Below, one piece after another: positions 26,838 to 33,897 of a stretch of DNA of 44,553 bases. Below the pieces are notes generated by a model. The model made no database searches. It was given only the letters and a program-made list of their open reading frames with translations, and was not told the origin of the DNA. Source of the DNA: Thiospirillum jenense. GTDB lineage: Bacteria; Pseudomonadota; Gammaproteobacteria; Chromatiales; Chromatiaceae. The number at the start of each line of letters is the position of its first letter. The first letter of the stretch is position 1. A program made the position numbers and the translations under genes. Where the stretch lies: positions 1 through 44,553 of the forward strand of contig NZ_JABVCQ010000028.1 of NCBI RefSeq assembly GCF_014145225.1, written 5' to 3'.

Positions 26838-26942
26838 GCGAATGTTCCTCAACACAATGGTAAATTGGTGAAGAGTCAAATTAACAGGGTGTTATTGCAA
26901 AATGATAAGCAAATAATGACTAAGTAATGACGGAGTGGTCAT

Positions 26943-29900
26943 TTATAATGAATCTAATTTTAATAATTGCGTCACGGTGCGTTCAAATTCGCCAATATTC
27001 AATGGTTTGGTTAAATACGCATCAAAGGTGGTGGTGCGGCCGCTGTGTCGTTCGCTCGGCACGTCGTCGCTGGTGAGTGCGATGACGGGAATGGCGGCGG
27101 TGGCGGGTTGACGCCTTAGGGTTGCTAACAGTTGTAACCCACTGATTGTTGACATGTTTATGTCGAGCAAAATTAAATTTGGCGGGGCGGTAGTGGTCAT
27201 GCGCAATCCCTGCTGTGGGTCGACGCAACTGGTCAGCGCAAAAGCTGGATTCTGTTGCAGAACGGCGGCGACGGTTTGCAAACGACTGAGCTGATCGTCA
27301 AGGTGCAGGATGCGGTAAGTTGTTGCACTAGCTGGAATTTCTTTGGACGGCGGGTTATTCAAACCAGGTTTATCGGGTGTTGGAATCAGGGCGGTGCTCA
27401 CTTCGGCGGCGCAGTTGACCGCCGGCGGTGGTGAGTGCCGTGTCACGGGTGCGTCCGTTTGCGAAATGCAGTCAGTCGGTTTGTCAAGCGGAATTTTTTC
27501 AGGGGACTGTGGTATCACGCGAGTGGTGGCGGGCATTTGCGGTGGCGGAACGGTCGCCGCACTCACCATAGTAGGCATACTATTTGCTTGAGTGATAGCT
27601 TCCGGCCCGCGATTGAGCGGTGGCAAGGGCGGCGCTGGGGTCAAACCGGCGGCGGTGGCGGCGGTCAAGCGGGCGGCGGTGGCGCCGGGCGGCGGAATAG
27701 TCGTGGTAATAATGGGCGCTGGAATAATCGCGGGCGGGGGCAGAGTCATTGATGATGCGGGTAATGAAACATGATCGCTGCGTGGTAATTCAATCCAAAA
27801 TGTACTGCCCATGCCCACTTGAGTATTCACGCCAATTTGCCCACGCATTAAATTGAGTAGTCGTTTGGAGACGGCTAACCCAATACCATTACCGTCAATA
27901 CCAGTTTCTAATGTTGTATGTAGGCGTTTAAATGGCTCGAATACTTCATTCACTTGATGCGCTGGAATGCCGGCGCCTTGATCTTGAATACTGATACGTA
28001 CGACCGCTCCATGATTGACCGCTTCAATACGAATGTCAATCCGTCCCTGCTCTCGGTTATATTTCACGGCATTGGATAATAGGTTAATTAACACCTGCCG
28101 CAAACAGCCAGCATCCGCTTGCACGGTGAAATCAGTCGTGGCGTCGTAGTGAATTTCAATACGGCGCCGTTCGGCCATGGGTCTAATTAAAGCAACGGCT
28201 TCGTTTAATAAGCGATAACAGGGCACTGCAATTAAATTTAATTCGGCATGTCCGGCTTCAACGCTGGCAAGATCGAGAACTTCATTAATTAAATGTAACA
28301 GCCGCCGTCCGGCATTTAATATTTCTTGAACATTTTCCCGTTGTTCTTCGTTGAGTTGTAAATCATACTCTAGCAATTGTCCAAAGCCGAGGATTGCATT
28401 CATCGGAGTACGCAATTCATGACTCATCTGCGATAAGAATTCAGACTTGGCTTGATTAGCACGTTCGGCACTTTCTTTGGCTTCACGCAATTGAGTTTCG
28501 GTGCGTTTTAATTCGGTAATGTCTAAACAAACGCCGACTACACTGGCGCTTTCTATGGTTTGATTGTCAATTGTGACAGTGCGACGCGATGGAATGGGGC
28601 GTTGAATACCATCGCAAATAGAGACGCCAAGAATGGTTAAATTGCGTAAGGTATGATCGGGGTGTTCCACACGAAATTCGGCGTGGAACTCAGCACCTTC
28701 GCGTACTGCGGTTAATAATTTACGGCGTAATAATGGAAGATCATCTGCAAAAACATGGTGTTTCCAACTCCCCAATGTGGCCACCTGTGGCGGATGAGAC
28801 AAGCCAAATAATTTGAGCATTTGTTCATCCCAAGTGAAATGGCGCTGGCGCAAATCATATTCCCAAACGCCAATACCTGTGCCTTGTGTTGCTAATAATA
28901 GGCGCTGTTGACTAAGTTTTAATTGTTTAATTGCACGATAGCGGTGTTCTTCCGCACTCAGCGCGGCCGCAAGAATGCCAAGTAATCGCTGTTCTTCATC
29001 GGTTGCTTGACGCGATTGTTGAAAGACAACGCATAAAGAACCGACTGGTTGATCTTCACAGCGCACCAAATGACCGAAATACGCATTTAATCCATATTGA
29101 CGTACTGAAACATCAGTATCTGGATAGCAAGTTGTGCTTAAATCAGATAAGGTCACGGCGTCTTTTTCACCAATGCGCCCGCAAATTAAATCATAACAAA
29201 TATGCCCATTCGGCATATCACTGAGCGGCATATCAGTTGGTGTATTCCAATGACCAATCGCAACTAATAAGTTGTTTTGTAATCGATTATACAAAGCACT
29301 ATCAGCATTTAAAATTTCACCACACACCGCCGTAATGCGCGCAACATTTTCATAATAGTCGGGGCCTAAATGGGTTAAACAATCATTCAGACGAATGAGC
29401 CGTTCTTCTGTTCGTTTGCGTTGTTCAATATCGCGTAAGATACCGACAGAATGCCAGTGGCCGTCAATGTTCATTGCTGACATTGATAATTCCATTGGGC
29501 AGATGCTGCCATCTTTACGCATAACTTCCATTTCAATCAATTGCCCAACGTGGACACCGGTACCAGTGCGTTGGAAATTAGGAAAGTTGCGGCGCTGTAA
29601 TATTTGCGCGGCCGGCGGTGCTAATAAACGATGTAAATCGCGCCCGCGTATTTCCTGTTGGGTATAGCCTAATAAACGTTCGGCGGCGGGATTCCAATAT
29701 TCAATTGCACCATCGGCATCGAGGGTAATGATGGCGTCGCGCACGGCATTATGAATAGCACTTAAATTGGCTTCACGTTGCCGCAAAACGCGGGTGCGTT
29801 CTGTGACTGTGCGTTCTAATAACACTTGGCGATTACGCAACCATGCAACTAATGCAACTGCGACAATCGTTAATAAAGTTCCGACTGCGCCGGCCATCCA

Positions 29901-31064
29901 GGCCATTTTTGCTGGATAGGTGGCTGTAAATACTGGGGTGGCGCGTGTAACTAATGCGTAGGTGGTGTGACCAATAAATAAAGGCGCGATGCGTTCTAAA
30001 TGCACTTGATCAAAATGATCGGGAGAAAGACCTTCAGGTAAGGTCATTGACCATTGGATGTCGGGTGGATAGGTGGCAAGCCAAGATGATGGGCTGGTAT
30101 TTAAATCTATTAAGCCTAATTCTAATAAAGCGGATTCAATAGTTTGATTATTAAATTGTTGAGTTAAGACTGCGCGGGCGATGTCAGGGGTTAAATGCAC
30201 TGATTCATCGGCAAGATGCGGTTGCAGATAATTGTACAAATTGGCATTTTGTAAGGTGGAGAGCCGTTCAAATAAACGATTCTGGCGGTAATTATCTAAT
30301 TGACTGGCAACGGCAGTGGCGGCAATGGCTAATAATGCACTAGCGGCGGCAGCGAGTAGTGATTCTAAATGACGCCAGCGATATTGACGTGAGTCGGGTA
30401 GGCGTGATCTTAAATTAAAAATTAAGGTTGCTGCTATTAACAAGCTAATGAGTAAAGCACCGCTTAACAGGGGTAGGATGCGGGCGCGATTAATGGCATG
30501 TTCCCAAATAGCCAATTGCACATCAACGCCAATCACCATAAGCACTTTGCCGGTGCGGTCATCCACAATTGGTGCTAATGCGGAGACAAAACGGTCAAAT
30601 TCATCAGAATAACTATTGGTGGTTAAGGCTTGTCCGCTGGTGAAAACTAATGCTAATTCGGGTGGTGGTTGGCGATATAATGCGCCGGGCGGTGTGGCTA
30701 ATGGATCATTTAAATCATAGCTTTCAGGACCGAAATGATAGCCATCAGGTTGTTTGGCGACGCTCCAAATTCCACGATAACCGGAAAATTTGGCATAACG
30801 ATTTAAATGCCATTGCAGGCGTTGGAATTCGGGTTGATGAACATCTAAAGCGGAAAAGGTCAATTTGGCAATAGTGACTTCATTTTTTATTGCCCGCGCA
30901 ATCGCAACCGCTTGCGATAATACTCGTTCTCGCAATTCAATATCGGCATTATTGGCGCGCCAGTTGGCTAGGGTAATTGAAATAAGAAGGAGGCTAATCC
31001 CCGCTAATAGCGGCAGCCAAAATCCGTGAAGTTTTGCAAAGCGCGGTGTTTTATAATCAGACAT
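26943..31064 (-). CDS. Multi-PAS hybrid sensor histidine kinase/response regulator
   Basis: A 1373-residue membrane kinase. Hydrophobic helices lie at about 14-33, 196-217, 232-255 and 385-408. The first pair brackets a periplasmic CHASE- or Cache-like sensor and the second pair brackets another extracytoplasmic segment. In the cytoplasm: a PAS domain (about 435-550), a GAF domain (about 560-700) and a PAS domain (about 715-860). Then comes HisKA with FLSQMSHELRTPMNAILGF (phospho-His near 905), and HATPase_c with LINLLSNAVKYN, GAGIP and GNGIGLAVSK (about 1000-1110). An unusual Pro/Thr/Ala-rich linker of about 130 residues leads to a C-terminal receiver (about 1250-1370) with the phospho-acceptor in LILLDINMS. 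No separate output regulator is adjacent. The start lacks a clear ribosome site. Confidence 0.92.
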   Translation of the reverse strand: MSDYKTPRFAKLHGFWLPLLAGISLLLISITLANWRANNADIELRERVLSQAVAIARAIKNEVTIAKLTFSALDVHQPEFQRLQWHLNRYAKFSGYRGIWSVAKQPDGYHFGPESYDLNDPLATPPGALYRQPPPELALVFTSGQALTTNSYSDEFDRFVSALAPIVDDRTGKVLMVIGVDVQLAIWEHAINRARILPLLSGALLISLLIAATLIFNLRSRLPDSRQYRWRHLESLLAAAASALLAIAATAVASQLDNYRQNRLFERLSTLQNANLYNYLQPHLADESVHLTPDIARAVLTQQFNNQTIESALLELGLIDLNTSPSSWLATYPPDIQWSMTLPEGLSPDHFDQVHLERIAPLFIGHTTYALVTRATPVFTATYPAKMAWMAGAVGTLLTIVAVALVAWLRNRQVLLERTVTERTRVLRQREANLSAIHNAVRDAIITLDADGAIEYWNPAAERLLGYTQQEIRGRDLHRLLAPPAAQILQRRNFPNFQRTGTGVHVGQLIEMEVMRKDGSICPMELSMSAMNIDGHWHSVGILRDIEQRKRTEERLIRLNDCLTHLGPDYYENVARITAVCGEILNADSALYNRLQNNLLVAIGHWNTPTDMPLSDMPNGHICYDLICGRIGEKDAVTLSDLSTTCYPDTDVSVRQYGLNAYFGHLVRCEDQPVGSLCVVFQQSRQATDEEQRLLGILAAALSAEEHRYRAIKQLKLSQQRLLLATQGTGIGVWEYDLRQRHFTWDEQMLKLFGLSHPPQVATLGSWKHHVFADDLPLLRRKLLTAVREGAEFHAEFRVEHPDHTLRNLTILGVSICDGIQRPIPSRRTVTIDNQTIESASVVGVCLDITELKRTETQLREAKESAERANQAKSEFLSQMSHELRTPMNAILGFGQLLEYDLQLNEEQRENVQEILNAGRRLLHLINEVLDLASVEAGHAELNLIAVPCYRLLNEAVALIRPMAERRRIEIHYDATTDFTVQADAGCLRQVLINLLSNAVKYNREQGRIDIRIEAVNHGAVVRISIQDQGAGIPAHQVNEVFEPFKRLHTTLETGIDGNGIGLAVSKRLLNLMRGQIGVNTQVGMGSTFWIELPRSDHVSLPASSMTLPPPAIIPAPIITTTIPPPGATAARLTAATAAGLTPAPPLPPLNRGPEAITQANSMPTMVSAATVPPPQMPATTRVIPQSPEKIPLDKPTDCISQTDAPVTRHSPPPAVNCAAEVSTALIPTPDKPGLNNPPSKEIPASATTYRILHLDDQLSRLQTVAAVLQQNPAFALTSCVDPQQGLRMTTTAPPNLILLDINMSTISGLQLLATLRRQPATAAIPVIALTSDDVPSERHSGRTTTFDAYLTKPLNIGEFERTVTQLLKLDSL

Positions 31065-31142
31065 AAGGGGAAATGCCGTCGGTATTCAGCATGGCGCGAA
31101 TCCTGAATAAACCCGTCATACGCATTGGTGCGCTGTCAGCAT

Positions 31143-31175
31143 AAAAAAAAGGCGCTGGACAACGCCGAGCGCCTT
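31143..31175 (-). terminator. Terminator of the tRNA operon
   Basis: On the minus strand AAGGCGCT pairs with AGCGCCTT across a GC-rich loop and is followed by a run of T (eight A on the plus strand at 31143-31150). It begins 7 bp after the CCA end of tRNA-Lys and is the natural end of the four-tRNA transcript. Confidence 0.9.
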
Positions 31176-31181
31176 ATTGCT

Positions 31182-31257
31182 TGGTGGGCCGTGTAGGGGT
31201 CGAACCTACGACAAATGGATTAAGAGTCCACTGCTCTACCAACTGAGCTAACGGCCC
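31182..31257 (-). tRNA. tRNA-Lys (CTT)
   Basis: A 76-nt cloverleaf on the minus strand. The acceptor GGGCCGT pairs with ACGGCCC, the discriminator is A and the CCA is encoded. The D-arm is AGCTCAGTTGGTAGAGC, the anticodon loop is CTCTTAA with anticodon CTT, and the T-loop is GGTTCGACCCC. It is last in the Pro-Arg-His-Lys cluster. Confidence 0.96.
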
Positions 31258-31270
31258 GGGGAAATAAGGA

Positions 31271-31347
31271 TGGGGCGAAGTACGGGAATCGAACCCGTGA
31301 CACCGAGAGCCACAATCTCGTGCTCTACCAACTGAGCTAACTCCGCC
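31271..31347 (-). tRNA. tRNA-His (GTG)
   Basis: A 77-nt cloverleaf on the minus strand with the extra G at position -1 opposite C73, the hallmark of tRNA-His. The acceptor is GCGGAGT/ACTTCGC, the anticodon loop is TTGTGGC with anticodon GTG, the T-arm is GGGTTCGATTCCC, and CCA is encoded. It lies 13 nt before tRNA-Lys. Confidence 0.97.
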
Positions 31348-31488
31348 ATTGTTTATTCAAAGTGACCGATTAATTTGCAATTAAGTCAAATAGCGCGATG
31401 CGTTAATTACGGTCAATCTACTTGTTGTCAATCTCTGCAAAACACTGTTTGATTAAAACTCACTCACCTGCATTGTGTGATGATTGAT

Positions 31489-31565
31489 TGGCACGCCCGG
31501 CAGGACTTGAACCTGCGACCCACGGCTTAGAAGGCCGTTGCTCTGTCCAACTGAGCTACGGGCGC
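31489..31565 (-). tRNA. tRNA-Arg (TCT)
   Basis: A 77-nt cloverleaf on the minus strand. The acceptor is GCGCCCG/CGGGCGT with discriminator G and encoded CCA. The D-arm is AGCTCAGTTGGACAGAGC, the anticodon loop is CTTCTAA with anticodon TCT (reads AGA/AGG), and the T-arm is CAGGTTCAAGTCCTG. It is second in the cluster. Confidence 0.96.
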
Positions 31566-31615
31566 AAGCATGGGTAATTGATTTGCCTGACCATCAAATG
31601 ATTACCAAACATGAC

Positions 31616-31692
31616 TGGTCGGGGTAGAGGGATTTGAACCCCCGACATCCTGCTCCCAAAGCAGGCGCGCTACCAGACTGCGCTATACCCCG
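31616..31692 (-). tRNA. tRNA-Pro (TGG)
   Basis: A 77-nt cloverleaf on the minus strand. The acceptor is CGGGGTA/TACCCCG with discriminator A and encoded CCA. The D-arm is AGCGCAGTCTGGTAGCGC, the anticodon loop is TTTGGGA with anticodon TGG, and the T-arm is GGGGGTTCAAATCCCTC. It is first in the cluster. Confidence 0.96.
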
Positions 31693-31740
31693 TTATTCTC
31701 CGCGCACTTGTCAATTGCAGTGCCGCTAAAGAACGAACAT

Positions 31741-31768
31741 TCTATAGACTGGTCAGGGCTGTCGTCAA
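31741..31768 (-). promoter_or_regulatory. Sigma-70 promoter of the tRNA operon
   Basis: On the minus strand TTGACG (31768-31763) and TATAGA (31746-31741) are separated by 16 bp and lie about 50 bp upstream of tRNA-Pro. The spacing, near-consensus -35 box and position fit a strong stable-RNA promoter. Confidence 0.7.
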
Positions 31769-31981
31769 GCGTTGACAGATCAGCGTGTCACGCACGGTTA
31801 AACAAGGGTGCATGATACTGTGACTTTTGCTACCACTTGTCCTTAAATTGACGATACTGTCCAGCAAAATCGTTTTTTAATTGAACGCCACTTGAGCAAC
31901 TTATTATGATGCGCTCTATTGTGCAATGAATCTGCTGTGCTGAACCCCAGGATGAGTTCATTGATACGGTTGATTGTTGAT

Positions 31982-32554
31982 ATGCTAAAAATGATACGGT
32001 TTATTTGTCTGTTGCTGCTGTGTTTGTTATTGCCTTACCGCGCCGTGGCCGATGATACCGCGTTAATGCAAATGATGACGCAGGCGATGGCGCGTATGAT
32101 GGCGGCAATGGCGCAGTTGCCACCAGTTCAATCCAATTCATCATCACCCGCGCCGCCGGCAACTGATATGACCTGGCCGTGGTTATTGCCCTTTGCTAAT
32201 CCGGTGCAAACCTTTAGTTTGCCCATGCCGAATCAATTATTAGCGCCGGCGGTCACTGCATTAGACGGGGTGTGGGAAGGGCGGGACGGCGGGTTGTTAA
32301 TTATTGGCGGGACGCGCTTTCGTTTATATCAACCCAATGCCGGGCATGTAGATGGCTTATTGCAACGGCGCGATAATCAATTGGCGCTGTATAATCCGAG
32401 TAATGGTGTGACTAATGCGTATGAATACGCTGAATCACAGGGGCGGTTGGCGTTGCGTGATCGTTCTGGCAATTTGTTTTTATATCGCCGGCTGTGGCTC
32501 GATCAAATGACACCGAATGAGTGGGGCGGCGGCGAGGTGAATTCAGCGAAATAA
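31982..32554 (+). CDS. Exported protein of unknown function
   Basis: A protein of about 190 residues starting MLKMIRFICLLLLCLLLPYR, a clear signal peptide ending near AVA-DD at about 24. A Met-rich stretch (MQMMTQAMARMMAAMAQ) and a Pro/Ser linker follow. The C-terminal half (about 95-180) is beta-rich with LDGVWEGRDGGLLIIGGTRF and repeated short 'RDNQLALY', 'SQGRLALRD' and 'GNLFLYRRLW' strands, like a small lipocalin-type or META-type barrel. I recognise no family. The ribosome site is weak; starts at 31919 (TTG), 31952 or 31991 are also possible. Likely periplasmic. A shared hairpin region separates it from the converging PEP-CTERM gene. Confidence 0.7.
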   Translation: MLKMIRFICLLLLCLLLPYRAVADDTALMQMMTQAMARMMAAMAQLPPVQSNSSSPAPPATDMTWPWLLPFANPVQTFSLPMPNQLLAPAVTALDGVWEGRDGGLLIIGGTRFRLYQPNAGHVDGLLQRRDNQLALYNPSNGVTNAYEYAESQGRLALRDRSGNLFLYRRLWLDQMTPNEWGGGEVNSAK

Positions 32555-32599
32555 TTGGACGGGTTGCGTGATTAACATCCATTGCGGTTGCTAATAAAA

Positions 32600-32640
32600 A
32601 TGCCCCCAGCACAGTGAAGCGCTGGAAGCGTTTTTTATTT
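32600..32640. terminator. Bidirectional terminator between converging genes
   Basis: CCAGC (about 32605-32609) pairs with GCTGG (about 32621-32625). A T-run follows within 6 bp on the plus strand, and TTTTTATT follows within a few bases on the minus strand. The position between the stop codons of the exported protein and the PEP-CTERM gene supports use in both directions. Confidence 0.55.
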
Positions 32641-32662
32641 GCGGCGATGCGCGGTTTTGGAA

Positions 32663-33367
32663 TTAAGCAGCGACTTTGCGGCGGCGGCTGGCGGCAAATC
32701 CACCTAATAAACCAATGCCTAATAAACCGAGGGTGGCGGGTTCGGGGATGTCACAACTGCCATTTTCACATGTACGGGTTTCCAGCAGATCGAATTGCGC
32801 ATCCCACGCTACGGCGCCTGTGAACGACACCTATAATGAAGTCACGCTATTAACAGCAGCCGAATCACCTGTGGTGAATTCATTAAATCCAAAGAAGATA
32901 CCTGAACCAGTTGTACCACTTGCGAATGTTCTCGAACCTGAGGCGGTATTATTATTCAGAGCAAAAGTAATTGTTAGGTTATTATCAATTGCCGTTGGTA
33001 GTGAAAAGTACAAGCCATTCGCTCCACCTTCGGCTAAATTTATATTATTAATGCCTGTCCATTCAACAGTGATGGTGCTATTAGCCGCTGGTCCATTTGC
33101 CATAGATAACACTGCCGGTCCAATATCGGCATAGATGCCATTTGCACCATTAGCATTACCACTATAGTTTCCAATAGTTAGGGTGCGAGAGGTTCCTAAA
33201 AATAAATCAGTGGAATTACTAACAAAGGAGACTGAATTATTTGTTGCGGTTGTTACAGATGCAGCCTGCAGATAATTGAAATTATCAATCACTAATGCTT
33301 GGGCAGCACTAGAAACTAAAGCACCTACTATGGCGGCGGACAATAAGCTGGATTTGAATGCGTTCAT
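32663..33367 (-). pseudogene. PEP-CTERM protein interrupted by one in-frame TAG
   Basis: Read on the minus strand, the frame starts MNAFKSSLLSAAIVGALVSS, a signal peptide cleaved near AQA. It continues through a Gly/Ser/Asn-rich beta-type body of about 155 residues to a TAG at 32833-32831 (codon 179). The same frame then continues without further stops for 55 codons. It reads VSFTGAVAWDAQFDLLETRT, a CENGSCD segment and IPEPATLGLLGIGLLGG followed by ASRRRK, ending in TAA at 32665-32663. That tail is a complete PEP-CTERM sorting signal: Pro-Glu-Pro, membrane helix, basic cluster. By family, such proteins are exported and processed by exosortase; none is in the window. The nonsense codon fits one base change from TAT or TAC. 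It may be a pseudogene, a sequencing error, or a protein made in two forms. Confidence 0.82.
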
Positions 33368-33469
33368 TGTAAAACTCGCTTGTTTTCAAGATTTGAAGAG
33401 GGTTGCAGAATTAAATAACCTGCCACCGTTGTAAAATCACGACAGATCGCAGCGTTGTGGTTGTTAAAG

Positions 33470-33485
33470 TGCAGTCTGTGTGCCT
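33470..33485 (-). promoter_or_regulatory. Sigma-54 (-24/-12) promoter of the PEP-CTERM gene
   Basis: On the minus strand AGGCACACAGACTGCA has GG and GC dinucleotides exactly 12 bp apart, matching the TGGCAC-N5-TTGCA consensus at most conserved positions. It lies about 100 bp upstream of the PEP-CTERM start codon and points towards it. Sigma-54 control by the PrsK/PrsR two-component system is known for PEP-CTERM genes. Confidence 0.65.
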
Positions 33486-33573
33486 TTTATCTAGCACGTT
33501 AGATGCCAAAAACATAAATGCTTTCATTATCAATTAGTTACTCGCAAGTGTTACACTATTTTTGGCAAATGAC

Positions 33574-33590
33574 TGTCAGGTTTTTTTACA
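33574..33590. promoter_or_regulatory. Box 1: TGTCAG...TTTACA, likely activator site
   Basis: TGTCAGGTTTTTTTACA lies about 90 bp upstream of the -24/-12 promoter. Its exact reverse complement is at 33652-33668 and a close copy is at 33752-33768. The position fits an enhancer site for a sigma-54 activator such as PrsR; this is inference. Confidence 0.55.
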
Positions 33591-33651
33591 CATTGACAGG
33601 CAGTTTTTAACAAAAATGATTAAAAACAAAGAGTTAACATTTTTTCGCAAC

Positions 33652-33668
33652 TGTAAAAAAACCTGACA
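33652..33668. promoter_or_regulatory. Box 2: inverted exact copy of box 1
   Basis: TGTAAAAAAACCTGACA is the perfect 17-bp reverse complement of box 1. Between the two boxes GTTTTTAA and TTAAAAAC form a further inverted pair (from 33603), so the whole 33574-33668 stretch is palindromic. Confidence 0.55.
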
Positions 33669-33751
33669 CTTTTGCTCGAAAAATGCGCCATTTCTTCACA
33701 TTAAATGTTGTGTATCAGTAAGTTAGCGTAAAAAAAACGCTTGGCAAATGC

Positions 33752-33768
33752 TGTCAGAAAAATTTACA
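33752..33768. promoter_or_regulatory. Box 3: direct near-copy of box 1
   Basis: TGTCAGAAAAATTTACA matches box 1 at both ends. The similarity extends upstream, since TTGGCAAATG precedes both boxes (near 33562 and 33741). This gives an imperfect direct repeat of about 30 bp. It lies 130 bp upstream of the crtI start. Confidence 0.5.
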
Positions 33769-33855
33769 CTTTTGAAAAAATCTTGTTAAATCAATTGATT
33801 AACTAACACCCGCCCGCCGCTCAAAATGTAGCCTTAACACGCCATCGCCTGCTAC

Positions 33856-33877
33856 ACTGTCAACTTAACTTGACAGT
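33856..33877. promoter_or_regulatory. Perfect dyad upstream of crtI
   Basis: ACTGTCAA (33856-33863) and TTGACAGT (33870-33877) are exact inverted repeats separated by 6 bp, centred about 31 bp before the crtI ATG. A further TTGACAC half-site is at 33886-33892. The size and symmetry suggest a dimeric regulator operator controlling crtIB; the regulator is unknown. Confidence 0.6.
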
Positions 33878-33897
33878 TACAGAGGTTGACACTGGCC

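Noticed and set aside
27343-27774. Gly-rich open frames opposite the kinase linker
   Set aside because: Antisense reading of the Pro/Ala/Thr-rich linker; low complexity only.
33574-33768. CrtJ/PpsR sites (TGT-N12-ACA) for crtI
   Set aside because: The boxes have 11 bases between TGT and ACA and extra conserved TGTCAG ends, and they fit better with the sigma-54 promoter of the PEP-CTERM gene.
33886-33897. TTG start of crtI
   Set aside because: The only ribosome-site-like AGAGG would be 2 bases away; the ATG at 33898 fits the family better.
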